From Periplaneta americana (lineage: Eukaryota; Arthropoda; Insecta; Blattodea; Blattidae), in the NCBI RefSeq assembly GCF_040183065.1, contig NC_091126.1, positions 144,486,204 through 144,550,203 on the forward strand: DNA of 64,000 bases, given 5' to 3'. The position numbers and the translations under genes were made by a program. The notes below the pieces were generated by a model that was not told where the DNA came from, ran no database searches, and was given only the letters and a program-made list of their open reading frames with translations. Of this stretch, positions 1-12,121 are shown in pieces. The stretch's first letter is position 1. Each line of letters starts with the position of its first letter.

Positions 1-702
1 CATTTCCCCCGGCCTATACCTGCACGCGCCTCTAGTGTACCTACTGTGCTTACGTAAACAAAAACCGTCTGACGGGACAAATTAGTCACGTTGTAGTTAC
101 CTTCACATCCGAACGACTTTTTTCCGCTATGTAGTTATTATTAATAAAGGGGTCTTTGTTAGCAGTGTTTAAATTTACGCGGATTTCTGAACTCACTATT
201 AGTTTGTTCGATATGCCAGGTAAAAACACTTCCGTAATTGGAGCTGCCAGTACCAAATTTTAGGAAAATAAATGTAAGATACTGGGAACACCAAACACCA
301 AACATCAAGAAAATATAAGTTGGTTGAAAGGCAATCTATTCAGATCTCTTGTACGCAGCGCTCGCAGTAACAAATGTTCGGTTGATTAGATCAGCTATGG
401 GGACTATCAGCAAAGTAGGGAGGGAACGTTTCCTACTCACCCCACATTCGTTTGATTGGCAGGCGAGGGGTAACGCAGTTGTTTTGCTAAGTCAAGTGCA
501 GTGGTGGATTCGACGCACTTTCGCATTAGTAATTTCTTCGCTGTTATTTCTTGTTTCAAAATCTTTACAGTCTTTTGTTTATATGAAGTACATGTGTCAT
601 ACAATAATTGTTACAGCCACCTACTGTCATTACGCAAATTATATATTCTTCAATTGTATAACAACTCCTTTATCATGAATGAAAAATTCTTGAACTGCCT
701 TG
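1..702. other. No gene recognised
   Basis: This stretch has two overlapping short open frames (349-678 and 501-740) with no recognisable domain. They look incidental. Their codons run into AT-rich sequence, and no splice-supported exon or repeat family could be named. Confidence 0.4.
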
Positions 703-985
703 TGATCTACATAATAAATTGTTTCTTTTTAAAACAATAAAGAAAAAACAAAGCACCATTGTCATTTAACTGTACAATATATTAAAAAAATGTAATAATC
801 AACATAATAAACTGTTTCTTTTTAAAACCAATAAAGAAAGTAACTAAGCTCCATTGTCATTTAACATGAAAACATATTAAACACAATATAATGATCAACA
901 TAATCAATTGTTTCTTTGTAAAAACACTAAAGAAAGTAATTAAGCTCCATTGTCATTTAACTTTAAAACATATTAAACAAAATAT
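703..985. repeat. Tandem repeat, three units of about 94 bp
   Basis: Three head-to-tail units begin near 703, 797 and 889. Each carries the order 'ACATAAT..A', 'TGTTTCTTT', 'AATAAAGAAA' (or a close variant), 'CCATTGTCATTTAAC' and 'ATATTAAA'. The units differ by scattered substitutions, so the duplication is not recent. Two of the units contain AATAAA, which could act as a poly(A) signal, but no transcript end can be assigned. Confidence 0.8.
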
Positions 986-3110
986 ACGAGATATGAATGA
1001 AACGAAATACTACTGTAGGCCTATACTGCTAGTTTTCACTTTTTTGTGTTGATGTCCCTCGGAGTTTTCTGTTATTAACTAAAAAGGATATACTGTATTT
1101 GTCTCTAAAGTACAACAACTCAACCTTAATACTGAAACTAAATGCATGTCTGTGATCCTAGACCTGGAGATACTTTTGGTCATATTCATTTTGGAAAATA
1201 ATCTGCTCACAACAGTAAGTTGAGCCAACCATAGATACAATACGCATTGCAAATGTGCGCAGATTAGGGAATTGCTTCTCTGGTAGGTAGTTACTGGCCT
1301 GCTCGTTTGCAGCTCTATAGTGGCTCTGTTGCTTGGGTAACATCAAATACAAATGGATTATTGAACAGACACATCTCCTTGTCCATTGCAGTTACTTCCG
1401 AAAACCTTTCTTGGAAAGAGAACGCATCAAGTAGGCCTAATATGCACTCAGAATTTTAAATAAGTAAGTTCAGTTCCAGATGATTAATAAAATAATAAGT
1501 AAACCCCGAAAATACCATAAACATATTTTGTTTTATATATTTTCACAAATATTACGAAAATAACTTTTAAACTTGTAAATAAATACTTGTAAGATCACCG
1601 AAGTCCGCTTTACGCTTCCGATGAAAGTGGCGTTTAATACTGAAGCGTTTTATATGCGCAATTTTAAATTCATATATTAAGCAGCAGACTTTTTTCTTTT
1701 TGTTAGTAACAAAAAATTCCTTCTGCCACTCTTCCTGAAACTGCCGTCCCGAGATCGAAACCATACCCGCCACTGAATGAATCATGTCGTTACGAAGCAC
1801 CAGGCGGAGAGATGGTCGGTGGAGTGAGGTAAGGCTGCTTTGAGTGCAGTGGCCCTTCGGAGCCATTTTTCCCCATGCTTGGATTAGATGATTCTGGTGC
1901 AGCATAATGAACTTAAACACCTGGTCAGCTTGAGGTAGTGAGATTCCATGTTAGGCTTACCTGACAGCAGCTGTTCATGTTTAGAAACCATAACTTTCCT
2001 CTTGTTACAAATTTTTGCTTTTTGCACGTTTCGCATGTTGATAAAAAGAGGTTTTTATCATATCAGTGGTGATATTAGCATTTCCTTGAGGTTTCCAGTT
2101 TCAGCCTATGTCCTACAACTATACCTAGAGCTTCTACCAAAAGCTTAAGGACATCTCTTCAAAAGGGATGTTTCACTTTTGTCCTTATACTGAAGTCAAA
2201 ACTCTTGTTGTTTATACAGAAACCAAATTTATGTGAAAAATGAAGTTTCTTTTACTATAGACCCAATCACACTATCTTTAAAACTGTGAATTATATAACA
2301 ACTTTCGTGCTTTGAAAACTTATTGAAAAATTACACTTTATGTAGGAAAAAAATTAAATTACACCAGAATGGATCTATTTAGATCAACGAATTTAGGAAT
2401 ATTAGGGCAAGTAATTTTTCCACATTACAATAATCTGCTACTTCACGTTCATACTTACTGAATTTCGATCCATTTTCAGTTTTTTAAGAAATAAATATAA
2501 CCTTTCAATACTTATAGTAAACTCCATAGCTGATTACTAAAAATGGAGGGAATAAGCCGATTTACCAACGTTACCGGTACAAACTACCAATGTTATTATG
2601 TAAGTGGCAGTTGCGGTCCAAGGTCAATTATCTACGAATTTCAAACTCAAGAGAACTTTAGAAAAAGACATTTTTTCTAAAAAAAAAAAAAAGAAAAGAA
2701 AAAATCTGGATTTCAATGCGTGAACAAAGTGTCACAATTTTTTAAAACAGAAAGTAATAATTGTACAGGAAGCCTATCAGATATGTCTAACTCTGTCCCA
2801 AAATCAATTGATGTAAGTACATTCATCTCGGAGTAATTATATTTCATTTATGAAAAATTTATTTATTTTAAACACATTTTCGTAACAGAAAAATTGTTGC
2901 ATATTCTACAGTTTGGACGATAGAGAAATTGGGTTTGCAGTATAATACTTCATTTTTCACAGTAATTTGTTCCCTGTATAAATATTAGGTTGTTTCACAT
3001 AAGTATAACGACAGGAGTGAAACATTTTGAAAGGGTGTCCTAAAAGGGTAGAAACTGTATGCGCGCTTTATAAAACATCGAATATTCCCTCGGCTGGTAA
3101 ATTACATATA
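986..3110. other. AT-rich intergenic DNA, no gene recognised
   Basis: Short open frames at 1158-1352, 1567-1920 and 1948-2148 show no known domain, signal peptide or splice-supported neighbour. A poly(A) stretch lies near 2680. I see nothing else that I can name. Confidence 0.4.
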
Positions 3111-3551
3111 GGATAAGGTTGCCTAATTCCGTGACTATTTAATAAAATCTATAGTTATGCCAAAATTGTAATAACAATTTTCAAATAACACCTAAATGAC
3201 GTTATTTGGACCCTTAGCTACAGTTTTTGCAACATTCAGAGTCAACAGTTTTACAAGTTTGGTATATAATATATGATTCTTCATTGTTATACAGTGGCTC
3301 CTAAATCCGTGACAGGGATCCAAATTCCGTGATAGTGGTTTCCTAATTCCGTGAATGATACCCTAATTCCGTGATAAAAAAATAATCCTCATTAACTGCT
3401 CAGAAAACAAACCTGTATTTGGAAAAACACATTAAAGTCATGGTGTATTGTTTCAATATGGATTAAGCAAGAAATTACAACATAGATAAAGGGCCTAAGT
3501 GACAAATTTCATAGAAAATACTTGTGTAACCACAGGAATACATATTACATA

Positions 3552-3616
<65 letters not shown>

Positions 3617-3723
3617 TTATTTTAGCTGGCAGAGTTATATATACATATGCATGAACTTACAAAGTGCATGAACTTACTTAATATATTATTAACAAAATAA
3701 ACTGAAAGTTAAATCCTATACAA

Positions 3724-3767
<44 letters not shown>

Positions 3768-4453
3768 GAAGAAGAAGAATAAGAAGAAATGCGCACAATG
3801 TGCAACATTAAATTCAATACAAAATTAATTTTGAATAAATTGACTTATAACACACTTATTTCTCATTATTTATATTCCTAACGACAGCAGTATTTAAGTT
3901 ACATATATGCCCTACTATTTTATTATAATTATGACTGATGTTTTCTATAACTTATTTCTATTATTATTTTCACGAACTATTTTCTTTCATAGACATTAAT
4001 TTTCACAAATTAGCGTTGGCATCACTGGTCGACTGAACCAGGAAGGATAAATATGAAAATGAATCCAAAAATGGGAAAGTTCTTGTAGCATTGTTATTGT
4101 TTCATAATGTTTAAATAATCATACACATTGATTCAGCTGGCTATAATCTACAGTAATATATAATTTTTATAATGCTATATTAATTCTTACTTCAAATATA
4201 AAATGTTTCTTCAGGAGCGGTCACAAGAGAAAGAAAAACTTACTGGTCAACCACTTTTCACTGAACAAAAGCTTCTGCAGCCGATTTCTTCTATTCAAAA
4301 GGCGGGTAGTCAATAGAATTGAAAAAGAAACACATCTCCTGGCATCTGTTAGGTATTTCAGAAACTTAAAAAGTCAGAGACCACGACTCCATGACAGTCA
4401 ATTGAAATTTTATCACGGGATTAGGGGTATAACGGAATTAGGCACCTTTACCC
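3111..4453. mobile_element. TIR DNA element flanked by TA
   Basis: The left end GGATAAGGTTGCCTAATTCC is matched in inverted form by GGAATTAGGCACCTTTACCC on the right, and both ends are flanked by TA. The subterminal word CTAATTCCGTGA recurs near 3123, 3343 and 3363, with variants near 3302 and 3322, and an inverted variant lies near the right end. Subterminal repeats are typical of transposase-binding regions. The interior carries two AAT microsatellites and no transposase, so this is a non-autonomous copy. The TA duplication suggests Tc1/mariner-type integration, but the superfamily is not proven. Confidence 0.65.
3550..3616. repeat. (AAT)n microsatellite
   Basis: An uninterrupted trinucleotide run lies inside the TIR element. 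A second, shorter run follows at about 3726-3768 and decays into AAG units. Confidence 0.95.
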
Positions 4454-5173
4454 TACTTTAGAGTTTCGTCTGTGGGAATTAACTTCTTCTCTCCATCGAT
4501 TTCAAACACATCAAACTTTTTCATTCTTTGGTAATGAAAATTTCTCTTTTTACTACAAATTTAATTTCTCTCACCTCCGCTATTATATGCATCTCTTGTT
4601 ATTACAGTACTTACTTATTCTTTTTTCTTTTCGAAACTTCCCGAGGAAACACATCCCAACTTCTTCTTGATACAAAGTCTCACATTGAATGTCGTCACTC
4701 ACTGCGAATGGACGTTATAAATTCACTTTGCTGTATATCTATACTACTTAGCGAGCATACTTATCAGTTAGCGGCCACTAAATAATCAGCAACGACTGCA
4801 AACGTAAAACGGTCGCGCAGTCAGGGCTAAACTTTCTGAAACCGTTACAATGGGAAATTACTAACAGCAGTCAATTAGTTCCAGATAAAATATATTATTC
4901 AAATGTAGAATTTTCTGGAGAGCTTCATAAGAGAGAAAAGAAAAAAATTAATTCCACTGTTAAAAGGAGCTCGAAGCAAAGGATTTAGAGCAAACTTAAT
5001 TAAAGACAAAATCAAGATCAATGGAAAGATAATCAGCTCAGATATTTGAATAATTATAACATTGAGGACATACTTAGTAGCTACAACAAAAACAATAATA
5101 AACAAAGTAATACAAATAGTAATAGAGCTGCATATCCACTGCAGGGAAACAGAAGGATTAGTATAACACGTAA

Positions 5174-5557
5174 TACTGGTGACAGACTACAGTCACTAAT
5201 CGCGATTATCGACCTAATCGCGATCGGGTTTGTAGTGTGTCACCGTCCCGATCGCGATCAGGAGCTAAATCCTGTTTCCAGAACAAGATAATCGCGCTGA
5301 GGCACGGCCCAGTGGACGAAAGTAACATTTTAGTAATCTTGGGTTTCGAATCACCTTGATTTATATTATTTAGGAAGTCGTGATAGCTTCTGCTGTGAAA
5401 TTTTGTTACCCCTTCCATCGTATTATATGAAATAGAAACGAAAATGAATGGCTAGAAAATGAATTTGGCTACTATTAGACGTAGTGGAGAAATTTAATCC
5501 AGATGTGAGAAAAGTAAAAAGAAATATATTGACAAATGACAGACGAATTATTCATAT

Positions 5558-5618
<61 letters not shown>

Positions 5619-6147
5619 AGAGAGAGCAATAGAAGGCTGCTGAAAGATGTTTCATTTCAATAAATAATGGATTACAAACTGGAACTAGTTTCTTTTTCAG
5701 ATTTCCAATTTCAGTCTCCATTACGACGCTATCGTCGAGGTTAAGGTTGATTTTAAAAATGTTTTATTACAAAATAATATAAATTTTTGGCATGATTTAA
5801 ATTTTATAGGTTATAAAATCTCTTTTCAAAATAATATAAATTGTATCAGTTTGCATTGTAAAGCATATAACAATTGTAACAAATAAATTCCCATATCAAG
5901 CTGCAAGAAACAACAAAAAAAAAGGGAAAAAAACAATGAACAAACATCAAAAGAAAGTATAAACTTTAGGTGTTGTCCAGGAGGGAAACAAACATATACG
6001 TATGTACATAGAGAAAATTCTTTCCTCTATGGCAGTTCAGCTGTTGACCAGACGGGATGTAGTGTGTCACCACATTTTCGGTAATCGCGATCGGGCCTGA
6101 TCGCGATAAGTGCTAATCGCGATTACTACTGTAGTCTGTCACCAGTA
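5174..6147. mobile_element. PIF/Harbinger-like non-autonomous element, TAA target duplication
   Basis: The left end TACTGGTGACAGACTACAGT is mirrored by CTGTAGTCTGTCACCAGTA on the right, and TAA flanks both ends (5171-5173 and 6148-6150). A 3-bp TWA duplication is the hallmark of PIF/Harbinger. Subterminal regions repeat the word AATCGCGAT or CGATCGCGAT on both sides. The interior holds a (TA)n(GA)n run and no transposase. It has inserted in an open reading frame. Confidence 0.75.
5556..5626. repeat. (TA)n-(GA)n compound microsatellite
   Basis: About 28 bases of TA are followed directly by about 42 bases of GA with a few GGGA interruptions, inside the TAA-flanked element. Confidence 0.95.
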
Positions 6148-6965
6148 TAACAGAAAAGATAGAAGCTTAGAGAGTACAAATCGGAATGGCAGCAGAGCAA
6201 GAAAGTATGAGCAATCCGATAAGATAAATGTTAAAACTGGTGAATTTACAAGTGTGAACGCTATAATAGACTACCTTAGAAAAATTGAGAACGATTCTTT
6301 CAGAAATCCCTCAAGAAGAAACAAGAGTGAAGAAAGAAGATCGTGCAGGGAAGAAGCTGCGGGAACCAGAGAAGAGGCGGCTGGCGGGGCGGTAACACAG
6401 ACTGAGAGGCGATCGAGTGAAAGTGCTACAGAGAGAAGCACCTATGGTTCTTCCAAAAAATGCAGTGAAAGTGAAAATCGTGTACAAATAGTGCAACAGT
6501 CCTGGGGTAGTTCGAGACGAGCTAGAGGTATTGACACACCGTCAACACTGATGAGGTTAACGGATTCTACCGAGGAAGATGAAGTTGAGGTCGATCATTT
6601 AATTAGAGGTAAAAGGCCATATATAAATATTAGCAGAAAAATTATGAACAGTCGAATACAGATAATGATAGAAGTACTGAACAAAATTATTTATTAAGAG
6701 GTAGGCAACAACAAAAACTTAACTTTCCTATAAAAAAATCTGAACAAGAAAGATGTATTTAGTAGTAAAATTCTTTGTTTATAAAGAAAACATCAAATTG
6801 ATTTGTATATTCAAGACTTTAAATTTCAATAAGATTACACATCAAATAAATTTAACAAAAAGTAGAATAGAATTAAACGAAAATGTGAGCATGGTAAAGA
6901 ATATTGTAACTGTAATTGACATTGAGTCAAATTTAATATGTCAAGTGTGTTTACATGTATGATGC

Positions 6966-7599
6966 AGGATGTATAAATAAGTAAATAACTTGCTGACAAG
7001 CATGTAGCAGGAATTTAGACTGACCTACTGTACGCACTGAAAAATACCGATTCAGCAATTGCAGTGTGCTGGCCATATGTCAACAACTGCTAACCTGGAT
7101 GCGGTATGATGACACGGAATAATTAGTTAACATACATAAGTGTACCTATCACTAAACAGAAATACGAAAGTTATAGAATAAATTTAGATTTTTAAAGTAA
7201 AAAAAAAGAATAATTGATTTAAAAATATTTATGGTAGTAAATTGTGAAAAGGGGCAGATAAATAAGGTTTAAAGTCTTAATGGTTATTACGATTGGTTTA
7301 AATACGCAATAAAACCAGACGTAAGCGCAAGTTTGAACCAGTAAATTATTGAGATTTGAGATAAATTAATTAGTTTAGGAAATTGTATATTTATTATGCA
7401 TAACTACTTTTGTATATGGATCATTTTTTTAAATTATTAAGTTTTGTACTTTTGTGAACTAATATCAATAAATCTATTACTATCACTATTTATGGGTGTG
7501 TATGGAGAGCTTCGTTAAATCTATAATTTCTTACTAATTCTCGTTTTGATGGACTTTGCGTTTAGACTGTAACATATACAGAATGAACCGTGAGTAATG
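6966..7599. other. AT-rich DNA, possible LINE 3' region
   Basis: No open frame or domain is seen. The sequence 'AATATCAATAAATCTATTAC' near 7470 resembles a poly(A) signal region and could be the 3' end of the LINE-like unit to the left. Confidence 0.25.
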
Positions 7600-8330
7600 T
7601 CATTGAATAGTATACTGTATGATAAATTGTATATAGGCCTACTGTAAATTGAATGATAGTTTGTATAGCTCAATTGATGAATTGTATATGCTGTAAATTG
7701 TATAGTAGTCTGTATAGCTGAACTGATGAATTGTTTATGATTATAAATTGAATTAATCTACTTGATATTAATTGTACAAATTTGTATAACTTAATGAAAG
7801 TATGCTTTTAAATTAAATTATTCTGCTTACTATGTATTGTATACATTTATTTAGTTTTGGCCGATGAATTGTATATGCTTTAAATTGAATAGTAATCTGT
7901 ATAGCTCTGTTGATAAATTGTTTGTGTTTGTAATTTGAAGTAGTTTGCATGATATGTATTATCAATTCTGTGTATCACAACTGGTTGAATTGTTTATGCC
8001 TTAAATTTAATTAACTTACTTGTTTTGTATTAGGGGAGAGTCGGGTAGTATCGGACAGCGGGTAGTATCGGACAGTGCGTTTCTTTCATCTACCACCATA
8101 TGGTAGTACCTGAATGACATGGTTACGTTTCTCTATGCGACATCACAGAAACGTAACCATGTCAATCAGGTACTATCATCGTGTGGTAGATGAAAGAAAT
8201 TCACTGTCCGATATTACCCGATGTCCGATACTACCCGACTCTCCCCTATACATGTAGCTCAACTTATGAATGAACGTTTGCGTTTGTAAATTTAATAATC
8301 TGATTGGCTATGTATTGTATAATTTTAGTA
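7600..8330. repeat. Degenerate AT-rich tandem repeats of about 60-75 bp
   Basis: A loose unit recurs about seven times: 'TGTATAGCTCAA..GATGAATTGTATATGC', then 'TAAATTGAATTA', then 'TTGTATTGTATA'. The units are strongly diverged. A 214-bp MITE (8033-8246) interrupts the array, and the repeat pattern continues on its far side. Confidence 0.6.
8033..8246. mobile_element. 214-bp palindromic MITE flanked by TA
   Basis: The two halves form a near-perfect hairpin. The ends read GGGGAGAGTCGGGTAGTATC and its inverse, and TA flanks each side. The subterminal word CGGGTAGTATCGGACA is tandemly doubled on the left. No coding capacity. The TA duplication suggests mobilisation by a Tc1/mariner-type transposase. 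Confidence 0.85.
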
Positions 8331-8332
8331 GA

Positions 8333-8800
8333 GCCATCGATGTAGCTCAGTCGGCAGACTCGCTGGGCTGCTGATCCGGAGCTTTGTTCGGGTTTGGGTT
8401 GGATCCCCCTTTGGTCTTCGGTTTCTTCCGAGGTTTTCCACAGCCGTAGGACTGAAGCCGGATGGTCTATGGCGAGTCCTCGGCATCAACCCCTTTGATT
8501 TGATTACTCCCCTTTGATTTGATTACCTGGTTGGGTTTTTCCGAGGTTTCCCCAACCAAAAGGCAAATGCCGAGTAATATTTTGGCGAATCCTCGGACTT
8601 CACCTCATCTCACTACATCTCGCCAAAATATTGTAAAAAATTGCAAAAAATTATAAAAATTGTAGAAAATTGCTGAATTGTAAAACTGTAAAAATTTGCA
8701 AAAATTGTAATTGTAATATTGCAAAATTTTGACTTCTCCACAACTTAAAGCTTCATTGCTCACGTAAGATCTATGGAATAAAATAAATAAATGAATGAAT
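8333..8800 (+). mobile_element. tRNA-derived SINE with AT-rich tail
   Basis: The head 'ATGTAGCTCAGTCGGCAGA' resembles a tRNA A box. It is followed by a G/T-rich B-box-like region, 'TTCCGAGGTTTTCC' and 'CCTGGTTGGGTTTTTCCGAG' modules shared in style with the other SINEs here, and a long AT-rich tail ending in an AATA/AATG repeat. It has no coding capacity. Confidence 0.65.
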
Positions 8801-8812
8801 TAATTAATTAAT

Positions 8813-9364
8813 TAATTTCGGGGGGGGGGTTCTTTTAGATATTTCAAATAAAAAGTTTAATAGAATTTCGCTCGTTTTTGCTTCCTTTCCGAGATTAAAA
8901 TTGTCTTATATGAAATATTTCATAGCGTGTTTTCGGAAAGCCATTGAATTCCTACTAATATGCCCAGTCAGTTTAAGAGAGCAGTGTATTATGATAAGAA
9001 ATGATTGAAAGAACTTTAGTTTTGTCCTTTAAATGTTCAGGAATTTCTTCCGAACAAATGTAACATTGAAAAATTCCTTTGCAAAATGAAAAGTTACATT
9101 TGTTGGGTTCAAATTTCTGCACATTTAAAGAACAAAACTAAATTTTTTTCCAATAATTTATTATCACAATACACTACTCTCTTAAATTGAAAATTGAAAA
9201 TTCAATCAATTGCTTTCCCAAAACAGATTATGAAATGTTTAATATAAAACAATTTTTATTTCGAAAAGGAAGCAAAAAGAAGAAAAATTGTACTAAACGT
9301 TTTTTGAAATATCTCAAAGAATAACCTACTGAAATTAATGGCATTGCTTACGGCTCACCCTGTA
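8813..9364. mobile_element. Fold-back element of about 0.55 kb
   Basis: The left part (from the G run near 8820) and the right part ending 'GGCTCACCCTGTA' are inverted copies over more than 200 bp, meeting near 9070. The shared words include AGATATTTCAAA, TTTTTGCTTCCTTT and TTTAAATGTNCAG. The right end has the form CACCCTGTA, common in Tc1/mariner-like ends. The left terminus is overrun by the SINE tail and a G run. Confidence 0.7.
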
Positions 9365-10300
9365 TAATTTATAAACATTTTCTTATTTGTTAGAGTACAA
9401 TACATTTAACTGAAAACTTTAAATTTATTGTACAACTTCGAAATTGTTCCTTTTTGTCTCTCTTCAAATTTATATAATCAGCCACAAAATTAGCTATAAA
9501 TATTTAGTTTTTTACTTAATCACAACGTATAGGCCGTATTACGTAATTAATATGTTTAGTCAAAAGTCCGAAGATTGGTTGGAAATTCATAAGTGACACT
9601 AACGAGCAGGGGCGGCTTTCGAAGGGGGGCTGCGGAGCTGCAGCACCCCCAGACATTTGTGACTCTTGTCTCGTTTTATGTTGTGAAATACATTTATTAT
9701 ACATTCTCATTTAGCGGCTCGAATTTTTAAAAAATTTCGCTCTCATTGACATGCACGCAATCGTTAGTGAAGTCACTTCCTCCCCTGGTGCTGCCAGACG
9801 AAACGAGAGACAAGGACGGATTGGTGAAGCCACTTCCTCCCCTGGAGCTGCCAGTCTCGTATCGGATGCTTTGCGCGTAGTTTTACCCCTCCCCCTGCTA
9901 GTCCCTCGCCGTGAATCCCAAAGACGTTATAATAGTATACTAGACTCACACAGAGCGCTGGTGTGCTGTCCAAAATTGAAACCAGTCTGCGCATGTTTAC
10001 GCCGCCATGCTACTGGTAGAAATAGAGCTGTAAACACGATTGTCATACTTGTCCTTTGTTTTGTCTCGGGTGTTTTTAGTGAATAGTGTGAAAGTAATGG
10101 CAATATAATTTTGAAAGATGATATATTATCGCCGCGGACTCATGCTTAACATGTCGGCATCATACAATAACGTGCGGTGTGCTTTAAAAAAATAATTTTG
10201 CCGACCGATTATTGCTCTGTAGGTTTCACTGTAAGCATCACGTTGTCACGTCTACTTTCTCGATAAGAATAAGCACTAGTTTGTTATATTGTTAAATGGC

Positions 10301-10303
<3 letters not shown>

Positions 10304-10362
<59 letters not shown>
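10304..10362. repeat. (TTA)n microsatellite
   Basis: An uninterrupted trinucleotide run lies inside the hAT copy. Confidence 0.95.
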
Positions 10363-10364
<2 letters not shown>

Positions 10365-12121
10365 TCATATACGAGTACGTTGGCTTTCTTAACTCTTTAA
10401 TAATAACTCTTTAATAATAATTTTTAATCACATACCTTAATGTTCGTCCTCAGCACAAGACATTGCAACCTCGGGTTTAGTCTACGTGGATTAGACAAGT
10501 AAGTGTCATTTAATAATAATTGAAGCAGCTTATTGGTTGCATTATTGAAATTGAGGCGAGTGATTGGAGCGCGACACAAGAAATTGAAAACAATAATACA
10601 ATTAAATTTCAAAGACCTGCCGAACGCATGAGGCCGCTCAAAGACCTGCCGAATGTTAACCATGAGAGCGCGGCGATAATACCATCCCTGTTTAATTTCC
10701 AAGCTATTTGCAAAAGGTACGAATAATATTATCTCTGTTGTTACGATATCAATATCATTAAAATCAATCAGTAGTTTACGACAATAAAGAATACTTAATT
10801 GTTAGTACAGGTATATCAGACTGTAGAGAAATCCCACTGAGTGAATTATTTAGACTTACACATCAGATGTTAAAACATTAGTGGAAAGATAACTTTTTGT
10901 TTTTATTATGTAATTGAATTTATCTGCAAGATAATAAACTTTCATTCAAGATCCATATATGGATAAATAAATATACAGATAATAAATAAATAAATAAATA
11001 GCTATAATAGCTAAGCCTCCTTTGTGAATTTATGATTCAGAGTTCACCTATAAATAACTCTTTTACATTTTTCCGGATATATTTTATTAACAAAAGCAAG
11101 GAATAGCATCTTATTGATATTGCATATGTGCATAAAAATTATGTACCATCACTCCGCAAGCAATGATAATATATCTATTTTATTTATTTAAAATAAAAAT
11201 ACAATATGTAAAAAATCCACACATAAAAAGTATGTGGTTTTTTTATCTTGCATAAAGTGATTGTTTAGTTTTTAGGTCTTCACGTTACCTATTGTTTGCA
11301 ATGTATTAGGTACCGATACTTTTTATAATTGATAGCATTCCCTCTATTAATTGAAGAATGAATTCAGTGTAATTTGGCTACCTTCGCACATTATATTTTG
11401 CCAGATTATCTATGTCCTGTGGTCTAAAAGTACCGGTAATATAATTTATTTTTTATTCTCTAAAACTTAACAGGTCTATACTGATTATCGCATATTTATT
11501 TCACTTAGGAATTTGATTATAACAAGAACTTGTGTAATCAAGGTGCATATATTTATGTCTTGTGATCTAAGAGTTAATATGTTAATATAATTTTAGATTC
11601 TCTGAAACCTAACAATTTGCTGATTATCATAAAATTATACAATCTATAATGTGTATTGTGTAGGCCTATTTATGGATGTATCAATATGTTTTCTATAAAT
11701 TTCTGCATACGTATTTTCTTTTCTTTAATGTTCTAACACATATCAATGAAACTTTGAATATGTTTATTTCGTCCTAATTTTACGTTAAACATCGAAAATG
11801 GCCATAATATGTCAATTTTAGATCATCACAGCGTTAAATTGCGTGATTTACGCACTGCTATTATTTGTCTGCTCTCCAACAATATGGCGGCAAGCGCAGC
11901 GTTCAATTTGCCCCGGTTTCCTCGTTTCGCGCAGCCGAGACTGTAGGGGCTTGGTGAATCCAGAGTTTCCAGGCGCTGCAAAATTTGCAGCAGTTTGTCA
12001 CTAGCGCGCAGTTTTAAATATATTTTCTTCAATGTTGTGAGTATAACAAGTGCAACAATGTTTAATTCTGTACAATATTTACAGTCTATTCAGTTCAGTA
12101 CCTTAACAATTCAGGAGAAAT

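Larger units (their letters stand above)
4862..6965 (+). mobile_element. LINE-like open frame fragment, split by an inserted element
   Basis: The sequence from about 4890 reads as a lysine-rich peptide ending in a pattern 'KGxRANLIKDKIKINGK', which resembles the tail of the RNA-binding domain of LINE ORF1-type proteins. An open frame follows at 5046-5173, and after an inserted DNA element (5174-6147) an open frame of the same character continues at 6148-6697, rich in Ser, Arg and Glu. No reverse transcriptase is present. The LINE assignment rests only on the short motif, and a fragment of an unknown gene is possible. Confidence 0.35.
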
